From contig CAJNAR010000007.1 in NCBI GenBank assembly GCA_905220665.1, forward strand, positions 310,001 to 374,000: 64,000 bases of DNA, in the 5' to 3' direction. The position numbers and the translations under genes were made by a program. Positions 47,886-60,467 of the stretch are shown in pieces (within the stretch, counting starts at the first letter, position 1; each line of letters begins with the position of its first letter). The DNA is from Albugo candida. Taxonomy: Eukaryota; Oomycota; Peronosporomycetes; Albuginales; Albuginaceae. Under the pieces are notes generated by a model, which worked only from the letters and a program-made list of their open reading frames with translations, was not told the DNA's origin and searched no databases.

Positions 47886-49701
47886 CATTCCTCAGTGTCT
47901 TTGTGACTCGCTCTACACGAATACCAACTCTGTGTAGCGTCCAATGCAGATGTGATTGACATCATACGAGATTATGATACCTTGTCGCAGTACGAGACCT
48001 GAAGAAATATCTATATCCTTATCCCTGCAATGCCAATGGCTTTGATTCTTCCCTGCAACCGTGAAAACAGCAATCATTGGGTGACAGAGTTCAGCAAATG
48101 TACACATGCAAGATGCTAAAGTTCTTGTGACTTTTCGTTTAGAAACAGTAGTGGGATTCATCAACATTTCTCTGTTTGACTATATAGAAGACAGCCTGTA
48201 TCCAACTTTGCCGTAAGATTCATGTAGTCAAGTATTCTGGCTTGCATTATGGCTGTTTTCGTGTACGTTTTTATATGTCGAGGTAGCTCGGTATCTTTGA
48301 GGACAATATAGCTACAAATAAATAATCTATGGTCTCCAGAGATTATACTATCTCTCATTCAGATAATTGCTATGGACTTCCATATTTGATGGCATAAATG
48401 ACAATCCTACACCTGTTTCAAGAGATCTGAAAGTACATCAGTTTTTAATGCGCATCGATGTCATTCGTCATAAAATAATCGAAAATCTTTCCCCAATGCC
48501 ATTGTTTTCGCTTCCAGCGGCTGCCACCCTTTCAAGGCTGTCTGATCAATCTCGTCGTCATTTGGTCCCTTAACATCAAATCAATATCAATCACGATCCG
48601 CGACGGGGCAGAGCAATTGGACACCATCGAAAGATCCTTTCTGAACGCAAACCACGGTGTATGTATACGAACGGATATCATTAAGGTCAATAAAGTCGAT
48701 TTCTACAAGCAGTTGTGTCACTGAAGCATTACGTGGTGTACTCATACGAGTATTTAGTGGAGTGATAGGAATTGATCTCATGCAATTGTATCGGCTTACG
48801 ACTTTGCTGACACGTGCTTTCCAGCTGTGAAGCTTAGATCGTGTATGGGAATGCAAAGGGAATCATGTGATCTTACTATAGTTTAGATAGTGTCCCAACG
48901 TGTGCAAATAAGTCATCGATTTCTTTGCGATCAAGATGGATGTGAGTGATCTATCCCGAGCCATACGCGTACATTGAAGGATTTTTGAAAGTCCACAATT
49001 GCGCAAATATAATGTGTGAAGCGGCTAAGATCGCAATTGGATCGGAAGTTGATGTATGCAGTGGAAAGGGGCTGTGATAAGCAGCTTGCTAATTCTACGC
49101 GTTTCTCAACGGCATTCGATGAAGCTGCTGGACACAGGCTGCAATGGAGATTTGACATCGGCCTCTTCAATCCGATCGCTATCCAGCCACGCTGTACATC
49201 TGAAGATCTCAGGACACCAAAACCGACTAACAAAGCATGAATCTCGCACAAAGATCAGTTATGTTGCTTCAGAATCACGGCAGTACATTTACAGCGTGGT
49301 GTTCGAATTGAATTTGGACCACATTCGATATAGAGGAGACGGCTTATGCGTAATCAGTATGGTCAATTGTGCCAGGAAGATTACAATAAATTGCGTTGCG
49401 TTCAAAGCCCGCTGAAGTTCATGTAATCATCGGATAAACGTAACAACATGAATCATCTTAACGGCTGCGGGACAATGACACATCTACATCCGAATTCGGA
49501 GGAGCTCTTCAGCATGCTCAAGTCGCTGATGTAGCGGTCCTAGTTCTTGGAATCGGTAGCACAGATGAGCGAGAATCCAGAGATCGAAATAATATCAATG
49601 TCTCACTTATCCAATCAAAGCTTTTGAAGTTCTATACGGTTCTGGGAAGTCTCTTGTTTTGTCCTCTTCACTGATGGTATTATCGGCCTAGAAGAGCCCT
49701 C
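47886..49701. other. Non-coding or decayed stretch
   Basis: Flank of the copia element. Frames on both strands are short, overlapping and without motifs. Nothing can be called. Confidence 0.4.
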
Positions 49702-51458
49702 TTGTACGATGAAAGCGCACCTGAAGCGTTTCATCCTGAACGTATTAGAGCTCAGACGGTTGCTGAGATTTTAGCGATGTCATTCGAGTGGAAAACTTCC
49801 ACTGACAATATACCGAGCCATTTCATCATTAATGTCGATATGAATAATATGCACGTATCGCTGTATCCAGGTGGTAGCTATCGATATTATGAAGTGTTTC
49901 CATTCGAGTTGGGATCGAGCAATACAAACTTCAGCATCGAATCAATTGTATAATACAAAAAAGCGGCATCCGTCTTTGATTACTGCACATCCAAAGAGTA
50001 TCAGAAGCAGAACAGAAAAATAATGGATATCGTTATCACGGCGAAGTGTTGACACGTGCCTCCTTACGACCACTTGAGATCCATGCATCCAGTCCGATGG
50101 AATCACTTCAGTATTAGCCGCTCTTTCATCTTAATGCTGGCGATACGCTAAAGTGCAGACGAATGAATTACTTGCATTAACGATACGCACGGCAATTTGT
50201 GTGTTTTTGAAGGTTTCTAGTAGCTATCAGCTGATCAGTTCCAACGGCGTGTAAAAATACAGCTCACAATTTCGGTACAAACTCGCAATCCTATAAGAAT
50301 TCATCGCAAAACTCTGACGCACGTAAGCATACCTGGTTCATGAACCTCAGAGAATGGGAAGACAGGTATAGTACAGCATGATATTGAAAGCCTTGATATA
50401 CCCCGGTCACAAATCATCAGAGCTTACAAATGCACTACTCAGTAGGCGTTACAAGCGTGTTGTCATCATCTGCGTCTGCAAAGAACTCGATACTGAGAAT
50501 GTTTACGAAGAACTCACACGTGCTGTGCATCAAATGACGGCTTAGGCGCTATCTATATTGACTGGCTTGAGATTTAGTAAGGATTCATACCAAAACTTGA
50601 TTAAAATCCTTAAGTACAGCATGTTGGCACCCGTGGGAAGAAGCTTTAGCCCAGGACTTCGATTAGAATACGATTCTAAATGCCTGGAACACATATCTTT
50701 TTCGCTGGTTCGTGCTAGATGGGATAATATTGCGTTGATCCAAAAAAGAAGATGAACGGCAGGTGCTTGGCGTGATCCATCTAGCGTCTTCCAATGCATT
50801 GCTACCATCCAGTATTTCTGATCTACCGAATTCTCTGTAGGTATTGAGTGTCCTTACACACTTGTCTCGGATAGTATGCCTTTCGCATTCCCACAGTCGC
50901 ATGGAATAGTTATGAAGTGATGGTGCATGGGGCAACACCTTCTCACCCTTGCGGTACGCAGTTAACGTCATTTGAACAACTACTGCCTCTTTCAGTACTC
51001 ATTGCAGCTTTGAGAAGAGAGCCGTCCCAATTCACGCAGCGTCTAGTGTTCAGTATTTTGCCTGAGTTTGCGGAAGACGGTTTAATGCGACGAAGGGAAC
51101 TTCTGTTCGATGAAGTTATATAATAAATTGCCTAATTACAATGATACAAGCGATCAACTCGGCAGACACATGGACGATATGCCACATATTTCGGGTGAGA
51201 AATTTCGGTTTCTGTCAGCATCGATGCTTGATGGATATAATACACATGTTGTTCTTGTTAGGAAATTCTATAGCTAGCTTCACTGGTGTTGAAAGTGTAC
51301 CCAGCCAACAAGATGTTTCAGAGGCTTTTAACCTTCTCCTGTACAAACTTGACCACAGCGACAATTCGAGCAAGCAACCAAATGGGAATTCTTTGACAAA
51401 CTTCAAAGCTAAGGCTGATTTGCTGTTTTCGGATGTACGTAGCTATGAACGTAAATAA
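49702..51458 (+). pseudogene. Decayed gene region, possibly ubiquitin-specific-protease-like
   Basis: Plus-strand fragments look like former coding sequence. One, 49,702-49,953, has hydrophobic beta-like segments (PSHFIINVDMNNMHVSLYP). Others are 50,917-51,123 (ILPEFAEDGLMRRRELLFDE) and 51,141-51,458, which contains VPSQQDVSEAFNLLLYKLD. That last string resembles the QQD-x-x-E segment of USP deubiquitinases downstream of the catalytic Cys. Frames shift repeatedly. The family suggestion rests on this one motif and is weak. Confidence 0.25.
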
Positions 51459-52999
51459 CAGTGACTATTGCGGGTCCGTAATTATTCGAACACGAACAGG
51501 TCCGAAACATCTAGTAATAACCACTCAGTACACCGAAGACCTTGTTTGAGCACAAAAAAATGACAAAAACTGAGATTATACAGTTCGCACGTTTCTAAAG
51601 TCTCGTACAACAGGCTAAATATTCTTGAATACCAGTTGGTTTCTATTGTTTGTTACAATGCTCCTCGTTTCGGTAGAGGAGCTCGAATCAACCGACAACT
51701 TGAAGATTTCTGATACTTTCAATGGCATTGTCAAAGCCGCTGCCGTTTCCTAATTCGCTCATCCCAAGATTGTCCAAGTTTGCTCTTCCTATCCCGGATA
51801 TCTCGCAGCTGACTGCAGTCCTTGCGTCAATTCATTTAGCATCATCAGCTTTCTTGGTAACGAGCTGTACCACCAGAGGCTTTCTAATCTCTTTTTCGAC
51901 ACATTTTTGTCTCAAAAAAAGTCACAACAAGCATCTTGGCAGCACTGCACACGTCACAAATGCTTCGGAACGCTACCAGCTATCAACAGTTTGCGTATGA
52001 CAAGAGCTCGCATAGTGAAGCAGAAACATATCCGAAGTAGCGCGGTTACGATACGACCAAATTGATTGCAGATTTGTCGTACATTGCGGCTCGATGAGGT
52101 TTTCACATTGAAGAGAGTAAAGTCTCGGAATGCCCACAAATATTTTGCTGATCATACAGAACGATTATACTTATAGTTGAGTTTAGACGAAATGCGCAGA
52201 AAAACGCCGTGAACTTTCACTCCATTGATCGTCGAAATAAGTCCAGCGCGAATGATTTCCTTGCACACCGACCCCGAGACTTTAGACGACTTGGATCTCG
52301 GCTTTAATGATAATTGGTCACACCGACTCATCCTCGATGTCTTTGTTTTTTGGTAGGTGCTAGTGTCACCAAGTCCTCCAAATGCTTCAATTCCCTTATA
52401 GTAAAATTTCGGCTTCGCATCCAATGTATGACTCTCGAGTTTTGATCTCGAACGTCTCGGGATATGGAAAGTTGGACTTGGACATTTGATCGCTAATATC
52501 CATGCAAATTGTATACTAAGCAATCTGATTCCTCAAATATATAATGATAGTTGATGGGGCATTTTGACGATGAGGCTAGTTGCTGATGACTTTTAGAGTG
52601 ACTAAATGGTTTTTCTGTACTGCATCGAGTAAAAAAAATTCCGGGACATTTCCGGGGTCACATACTGATGATTTTTAAGAGACTTGGATTTTTTTCATCG
52701 AGCGGTACAATCAAGAATGACGCACACTTGTCGTGCTATGGGTGCTTCCGATGCAATATACTTGTTTTAATTCAGCATCTGCCATTCAAAATATAGCATC
52801 AGCAGACCGAATGCAGCAAGCCGAGAATCAGATTTGCTGCTCCGGGGGAGCGGCTTGTCAAATAAAACAACTGATGTGTGGATGAACGAGAGACATTCGA
52901 AGCGGTTCCGTTATCTAAAGGGTTGATGGAATCTTTGATCCAGAAATTTAGTCCCATTTTGTATCTCACCTTCTTTCTCCTAGAATTTGGTTTTTCGAG
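51459..52999. other. Decayed sequence without a callable gene
   Basis: Short coding-like pieces occur on both strands. The minus frame 52,523-52,152 has a faintly PDZ-like segment, IIRAGLISTINGVKVHG. None forms a gene model. Confidence 0.3.
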
Positions 53000-53550
53000 A
53001 AGTAGATGAAGCATGCATCACAGCCACCATATGTCCATTGTTCCGAATACGCCTCGTCCAAATCGTCCTACCCAAGAATCCCCAGTACGTAAAAACTTAA
53101 CGTTCCGCAAATGTGTAATGGTGATAGCGATATGTAACACATTAGCGTCGAGTATGGCATACCAATCGCACTTATGCTCGCCCCCAACCCATATCCTGAC
53201 GTTTTTGCTCGATAATCCTTGCTGAGTAGCACATTAGTGATTTTCAAGTCTCGATTGCTCATTTGAGTACCCACAAGGCAGCTCGCAAAAGTAAAGGAGA
53301 CTTCTAAGATGCCAGCTTGCCTCACCCAGAGATCCACGTGGACAGAACTCCGAGATTGCTTGGAAATTCTGTCCGTCTCGAAAGGTATTCTGTGATGGGA
53401 CCAGCTTCTCATAATCGCGTGATAAAAACATCTATGCGGACATAAACAGTCAGATTGTTGAAAGGGCTCAGCAATCGATGCGGTCTGACTTCTTGTGCGA
53501 CTTATTGTCCCAAGTAGCAGTTTCCAAAGTAGCCAGAAAAACATTGGTCA
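53000..53550 (-). pseudogene. Protein kinase remnant (TKL-like catalytic loop)
   Basis: The minus frame 53,544-53,068 contains NRDLKITNVLLSKDYRAKT at about 53,256, where kinases have HRDLK..NVLL. SGYGLG follows where DFGL is expected. After ICGTLSFY (expected GT...APE) the frame stops and coding-like sequence continues (DDLDEAYSEQ). The HRD His and the DFG Asp and Phe are changed and the N-lobe is missing, so this is a broken copy. The wording of the catalytic loop is that of tyrosine-kinase-like (TKL) kinases, which are abundant in oomycetes. Confidence 0.65.
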
Positions 53551-54023
53551 ATTTTGTGGATTGTGACGATGGCTTCATCCGCAGCTTGTGTTCGAAACGG
53601 GTAAAACAAGGATCTACAGATACATAAATCCATCCCTTCTTCTTTTAAATTACATGTTGCTTCGATATCGACAGACTAAACTGATTGATAAGAAACCAAT
53701 TTGGCAACCGTACACTATGCACATTGCAAAGAAAATAGACGCCAATGTATGGCTATAATTTGAATCAAGCTTCAGTGTCGCTTATAAGGCAGAAAACGTA
53801 TCGAGCACTTACGGCTTCAAAAAGACAAAGGTGGGCATTAACATGTTATCCGTAAGTTGGCCGAATCGAGCGTAATGGGTACCTCACATGGAAATATTTG
53901 TCCGGGGCGAGCTGTTCGATGTGATCTAGTCGAGCGCGGAACTTGGATCAAGCACGTGAATTAGACTAGATACGCTGGGTACGCGATACTTTTGGAAGAT
54001 GTTTGTACGCATATTGCGATTGA
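53551..54023. other. Non-coding stretch
   Basis: AT-rich sequence with no ORF or repeat that I can support. It ends where the segmental duplication begins. Confidence 0.4.
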
Positions 54024-55678
54024 TCGTTAGAGAATTTGTCATCGACCGACGATTACGTTTCCAAAATATGCATTTCGGACTGCGCTCACCTGCTTAAATC
54101 AATCACAATGCTCGGAATTCAACGTGAAGGCGTTTTATATGGCTTCAGAAATCATACGATGGCGTTGTTATGGTCCGATCGGAGGGGATTTTTATGAATT
54201 GGCAAAATGCTCTTTGTTATGCCCACAAAGGCAGTCTTGTAACTTGTGAGTCGCTTGTTTGGACGTCAAAAGAGTCACAAATCAAACTAATGAGCCCAAG
54301 CCCTCTTTTGGCCCATTTTCTCGATTCATCCCCTTCTAACGGATTTCCATTCGACACGACAGACACCCGCGATATTTTGGCTGCATCCTCCAACTACCAT
54401 CATCACGCGGAAAAGCTGTCTGATGACGAATGCTTAGCGATACGGACTTGTGTCTGTGCTCGTTCTACGATCGAGCATTCTTGTATGGAAGTCTCCTTTA
54501 CATCAATACGAATCTGTACCTCATCGACGTAGCAATATGCTTACGAGTAGAATTTGACCTCTTCCAGCAAGGTATTGATTGCGGATGCTTTCCAAAACGT
54601 GGCGATTCGGACACTTTCGCGATTGACACGCTCGACTACCTATACACTTCGTGTCCTGGATGTTTCTGGTAACAGCCCTATGCGCGGAAGCAAGACAAAT
54701 TTGCTTTTTGCGCAATTAAATTTTCGTTTCACAATAATACTGCTTCGTTCTTTGTTATGAGCCAAGTAGGAAGCCGTTCTGATAAATTAGTGCCTTGATC
54801 TCCTTCTAATTTGTCTCATTAGCATGAAAGTGCGCTTTTTCAAATTCCTACAAAATCTTCGATTACAGCTACGTACTCGACTAAAGTGCAACTAAGCTGA
54901 GCAGTGATCTATAAACTCAACTGATGTTTAAAGATGTTGCTGCTTCATACATCTCTCTTAAACCCCAAATCATCCTCAACATGGGCCTCTTGGTAACTTA
55001 CATCTATCACGCCGTCAGTGTGACCTTGGAGTATAACGGTCATATCTTCAAATTAAACAATGATTTGTGAATCGTGTTTCGCCCTTCTTGAGCAACATGT
55101 ATGCTTCGATGTCGCTCGAACCCATTGCAACGCTTTGTTGGCTTCTCACACGTAAAGTGATCAACTTTGTCAGTTTCCCAACCTGCTGGAATATAAGGTG
55201 AGCTCAACGCATGAAATCTCCTGATGATTTCTATCGATGGAGTCGAATCGACTGAATTCGAAGAATGACGCGATTTTCGTCAGCGATCAGTCTTGGTGAA
55301 GACGGTAGCAAGCACTCTGATCAGCGGCTTAAATACCTTCTATCCAACTTGACACCACCTATCCCCCTCAAGTACTTTGACATATAACAAAGCTGGTGTT
55401 CAAGAACGACTACTTCTCGATACACTTTTCGTTTCAGGTAGATTTGAGATTATTGCTCAACGTACGAAGGAATATGGTACTGCATCAAATTGCTGCAGCT
55501 AAAAGCAGCAGAAATCACGAACCCGACGAAAGAAGCGAAAAGCGGATCCGTTTTGAGGATTCTAAGAAATTTACTCAGCTTCTCTTCCTTAAATTCCGAC
55601 GCATGTTGTCAATAGGAGCGCTCTGCAATGCACAGGTACGCGCCACATAGGATCTCCTGCGTTCGAGTATATCATAGA
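54024..55678 (+). pseudogene. Duplicated gene remnant, copy D2, product unknown
   Basis: The second copy of the block at 36,757-38,155, in the same orientation. The frame 54,430-54,672 keeps SDTDLCLCSFYDRAFLYGS, matching the D1 peptide, and 55,396-55,650 (IRFEDSKKFTQLLFLKFRRM) matches the D1 C-terminal frame at the DNA level. Frames are interrupted in both copies at different places. Conservation of the peptide despite DNA drift hints that it once coded for protein. No family recognised. Confidence 0.5.
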
Positions 55679-55739
55679 ATCTCAATATTGATAAAAAATT
55701 CAATTCTGGATTGGTAGTAGCATTATAACGAGGTATATA

Positions 55740-56097
55740 CTAGCGGCTAGCCGAAAATTTGCTTCGCAATCGTTTGCGAGCCGATAGCCCACTTGTAACA
55801 TTAAGGATTATGTGGTACGTTTTTGTGTCATCAAGTGTGCTTATGCTGATATCGAGCGCGCTCAAGTAACGATGGTTCAGCACCCAATGTTCACTACGTC
55901 TAGAACAGATATACCATAGAGGTTGGTTCCAATCATCCAAAGGGTAGACAATGTAGGCGTCTGGCGCGTAGTCAGGAAATGTGAACGATAATTTATTGGT
56001 GGAGGAGGCCGAACGTTTTCTGTACTCACCAGTTGTGCTGTCTTTTGTATACTCCATCCGAAACCACTTTTCGACCCATTTAAAAGGTTGCGCTGGT
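55740..56097 (-). pseudogene. Secreted-protein gene, copy B, 3' half (severed by LINE)
   Basis: The minus frame from about 56,097 to 55,740 contains KPAQPFKWVEKWFRMEY, LSFTFPDYAPD and EHWVLNHRYLSALDIS. It aligns with the 3' part of copy A (LPAEPFKQIIEWLRKHG and LYITFPPH). It is the continuation of the 5' half at 62,982-63,680: both carry the 14-bp sequence AAGGTTGCGCTGGT at the break, and copy A shows the uninterrupted junction. The last frame is open to a stop at 55,740. Confidence 0.7.
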
Positions 56098-56616
56098 TTG
56101 TCAAATCTCATCACACTGTTTAATCTAACTAAGTTGTAATAACTAAGGTTGTGAAGTGCATAGCTCCAGCATACAAGTATGTTCGAGCTCTCACTGTCGC
56201 ATATAGTTGTCTCTTATGACAAAAGGAAGACAGTAGAGTGGTCCACATAGTCAATCCAAGTTTGATGATCTCAAAGTTGATGAGACGAAGTGGTAGAGAA
56301 TGCGCCGCAATGATGAAAAGGCCACGGTGAAGGATGTCCGAAGATATGCTTCGCTAAGGCCAAAGTTTGAGCGTGTAAGTTGGTAGTGATTGGAGCAGGG
56401 ATGGAAAGACTTGGTGAAAGTTGTGAAGGCCAAGTGACGCAGAAGTCCATACCTGAGCAAAATTGTAGGGAAATAGGAAGTAATGCCGTACCATAGTATG
56501 TAGTGACCAAATACTTGGTGGAAAAAAAGTGTTGAAGCTTAATCCATCAAGTCCGGAGTTGAGCGTAGATAATGCATAGGAGGAACGCAGTGATGAACGG
56601 ACTTTGTGACATGTCG

Positions 56617-59600
56617 TTATCGACAAACGTCACATAAGGCCATAAGTTGAGCGTTTGTAGGTGATAGGTGCTTCAAGCGCCTATTATGAGTCCGAAGGTA
56701 GCAACGTGCCATACGATGAAGCTGCGTAGGGAATGCTTCCTGGTGCTGAAAGATAGCTGCATTGCGCGCAAGCCATAATGTTCTAAGTATGATACAACGA
56801 AAAACGTTAAGGACGCGAATGATATTGTGAGTACCATAAGTCCGGGTAGCTGATGTTGTAATGGCAAAGTTTGTGCCATAGACGACAGTGTCCCATGTGA
56901 GTGTTCCTTCTAGGCAGCCAAAAACTGGGAAGAGGGAGTGAAACCATAAATGTGTAGCCAGGGAACATCCCCAAAACAAGTGTTTAGCTGTTTCGGGAGA
57001 AGCACAACCATGGGAGCAGAGGACTTCAGGGGTATGATAACGATATTTCACACGGAGACGTAAGCCATTGTGTTGGAGGCGGAACTTAAGGTCAGCAAAC
57101 ACTGTCAGAACATCTCTATTGAGGGATCTTTCACGCTTCCACATAGTATTCCACTGTGCTGGCGGTGTAACTTCCAAGGCTTCATCAGGAGGCACCACTA
57201 TTTTCGGTAGTTGATGTAACAGATAATAGAGCCTGCGGTTGCTAAGGCGAATAAAGGGAGCTTCTTTAAAAGACCATTCAACAAAGGCCGCAGCGATATG
57301 CTGAGGAAGGAAGGGGCCATGATCGGTAGTGATACCTCTTTTGATCACCTCACAGTATTTGGTGAAGAGGTTGATAGTAGCTATGAAATCCTTTCGCCAC
57401 TGAAAGGCACTGCTGGGGAGAACGGCTGTGAGGATACTGTGAGTAGGCAAGGAACCAAAGCGACCAAGAAAGTCGGAAAGGTGTTGGTATCCTTGACGAT
57501 AAAAAAGCTGTGTATAGATACTGGCATGTTCCATTGGCCGCTTGTTGGGTCCAAAAACTCGTTTGTAGTGTCGCCAGATAGGTGCTTGTAATGTATCGGT
57601 AGAATGGGTGGTAGTGTTGGAAGTTCCTCGTAGGAGGCGATACCACTGTTGGAAAGTTGCATACCAAAGGGGACCAAGACAAGACCAACGAGGTTGCGGG
57701 ATAGTTGAAAGGTTGGTGGGTGAATAAAGTAAGTCCAAACCAATTCCCGTGCCAGCAAGTGACTCTGTCATTAGCTGAAGCGCGGGGAGGAACCATGAAA
57801 GGGGAGTACAGGTTAAGCAAGCCTTGATACCGTCCCTTAGGAGGCAAAGGTGCATTGCCTGAGAGAACTCTGAATACAAGATAATCCCAAGCCACCAAGT
57901 GCTGTTGGTAGAGTGATCCAGTCCGAATGCATTGGGCTCTGTGTAGGCAAGTCAAGGTCGATCGGCCGTTGATAGAGGAAAGCTTTGCACAACTTCCATA
58001 CCGAGTCGATAATGTGTGAGGGTATTGGTGTTACTGCCGCAGGGTACCAGAGAAGAGGTAAAACGATTGACCGTAGGATCACCGCACGTCCCGGTAGTGT
58101 CCTGCCCCGGAATCCCAACGCTACGAGTCGAGCTTGAAGCTTGGTGAGTAGGCAAGGAAAACGTTGAGACAGGTTGAGGTCTTGGTATTGTTCGACGCCA
58201 AGAAAGGTGACTGTGGGGACTACCTAGTCTAGCTTTTGCGTAATGTCTGACCGAGGCCATAGGCGCATCTCGGAGATCTTTGAGGAAACCGGTGCAATCA
58301 TCCGCAAATGCTGTAAGGTGTTGAGGCGCTGATGAACCTTGTACCGGAATGCCAAGGTGTACTGTTGATGCGCGGACGTAATTCAGGAAGGGTTCCAGGA
58401 AGAGCACAAAGAGCGAAGGTGAAAGGGAATCACCTTGGCGAACCCCGCTTCCGAGTTGAAAAAACTTGCTTGCACGACCATTCACCATTATAGCGATAAG
58501 GTTATCTTGGTAAAAGGTCTTGATCCATGAGCGAAAGGTAGCTCCAAAGCCATAATGGTTTAAGACAGTGTGAAGAGCAGGCCACAGCACACTCTCAAAA
58601 GCCTTAGTGAAGTCCAATAAGATAGCACTAGCATTGAGAAATCGTTGCTGGCAGAGTTGTTGGATGTCTTGAAACCGCACTAGTGTATGTCGAATTGATC
58701 TGACTTGAACAAAGCCACTTTGATCGGTCTGGAGTTGCTTCGTTAGGACTTTGCGAAGGCGGTAAGTAAGAATCTTGGGACCGAGCTTTGCGTCATGATT
58801 GAGGAGAGTAATAGGTAGGTAGTCACTTGGAAGGCTTCTGTCACCCTTCTTATATAGAAGTGTAACTGTAGCTCTTCGTTGGAACTTGGTCATTCGTCCT
58901 TTGGATAGTTGTGTGGGGTAAACTAACTCAAAGACCCGTGCCCAGTCGATGTGGAAAGTTGATAATATTCTACTGGAAGGCCATCATTTCCGGGAGCTTT
59001 GTTTGGAATTGACGTCTTGATTGCCCAGTAAAAGTCGTTTGCCGTAAAAGGGGCATCGAGAAATGCGCGATCGTGATCGATAAGGGTTCGTGTGGTATGC
59101 TGTAGAAAAGAACTAAGCTGAACTGGTTCATGTCTACGGCAATGAACACTGGAGGAATATTCCTTTGAAGGTGATTGTAAGATTGTGCGCAGTAATCACG
59201 ATGGATCGCCGCCATTTCATCAGGGGAAGTGGCTTGAGATCCGTCGATACGCTAAGTGGATGGAATGCATACTTGGGGTAAAACTGAAGTAGGGGGTCGG
59301 AGAAAGGATTTGGTAGCTTATCACTGTATCGGATTTTATCGTTGAAATGATGCCAGGAACCAAGTGTATTGCGCCTGGTTTCTTTCTCGTTAATTTCCGT
59401 GCGAAGAAGCGTTGCGTGATTTGTGTTGGAAGTCGTAGGAACATGAGCTGCAAGGTGGGCGGCAGTGTGCTAGTCACGCCGTAACTGGGTAAGTTGGAGT
59501 TGCTGGTGAGTCTTGATTGTTTGGAATTGATGCCGGAGAAAATTAAGATCGGAACGCTTGTGCTCGTCGAATAAAGCGACAGGGTTGTCCTCTTCTCCAA

Positions 59601-60433
59601 AGCGAAGTCGATCCACTAGATGCGAAAGTCGAGTCTTTAGGACGTCTTGGACGTAAGGCACCTTTAAAAGCCAAGTAGGGCATTTCCAAGGTAGGCGTGA
59701 ACAAACGGGGTAGGCAGCATGTTGTAATCGAAAAATGACAGGCAAGTGATCCGCTAGATGACATTGAGTATCCGGGTCATGTTTGATATGACCTTAGTTG
59801 TTGGTAAAGAGATCGGACGATAAGAGGCAGTAGTCAATGCGATTTCGGCGTCTCGGGCCGGTAAATTCCTGTATGTCGGGGAACGTTGCTCTCCAAGCAT
59901 CAACAAGGCCTAAGTGTAGAGTCCATTGTTGTAATGCCGTAGATGATGATGAATGAGAGTGATGTGCAGGAATCCTGAACAGGATCGAAGGGGACATAAA
60001 AGTCCCCTAAGAATATGTGCTGAATACCGTCCGGAATATCGCTTGGAAGAGAATCGAAGAAAAAAGTTCTTGCTTCTAGTTGTGCTGGTGCATAAACCGC
60101 ATGAATTCAAAGCCGCTGTTGATCCAATGTGGTATCGATCATGAGGTAGCGGCTGTGATTGGTGGTGGGAATATACTGGAAAGTAATTTCGAGCAAGGGT
60201 CCAAAGGGGTGACTGGATGGTAAGATTAAGGCAATTCCATTACGGCCCACTCCATGAGGATTTTCCAAAGGAGAGTAAAAAGTAGTAGCGCCGGAATCCA
60301 CGGTGTTGATGAGGTAAGTGTTGCGGTGTTTGCTGTCGTCAGTACTGAAACGGGTTTCTTGAAAGGAAATAAGTTGGTGTTGAGGTAGAAGTTTGCGATA
60401 AAAATCCGGGTTCACATGATTCAGTCCGTTCAC
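56617..60433 (-). pseudogene. LINE ORF2: AP endonuclease plus reverse transcriptase, frameshifted
   Basis: Reading the minus strand: the endonuclease begins near 60,433 with SFQETRF (the QET site), NPHGVGRNGIALIL, RRRNRIDYCLLSSD (about 59,840) and CHLADHLPVIF (about 59,760, the catalytic D-H pair). RT lies in 58,893-57,952: LLYKKGDRSLPSDYLPITLL, ILLDFTKAFE (first catalytic Asp), GVRQGDSLSPSLF and the FADD box at about 58,308-58,297. The last frame (57,879-56,617) has CSHGCASPETAKHLFWGC, a CX3CX8HX4C zinc motif. At least four frame changes separate these parts. Confidence 0.85.
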
Positions 60434-60467
60434 ATTGAGTGAAAGACCGGAGAAGGACCAAGGCTGC

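Noticed and set aside
49702..51458. Calling a functional ubiquitin-specific protease
   Set aside because: Only one motif (QQDVSEAFNLLL) fits. The catalytic Cys and His boxes are not identifiable and frames are broken.
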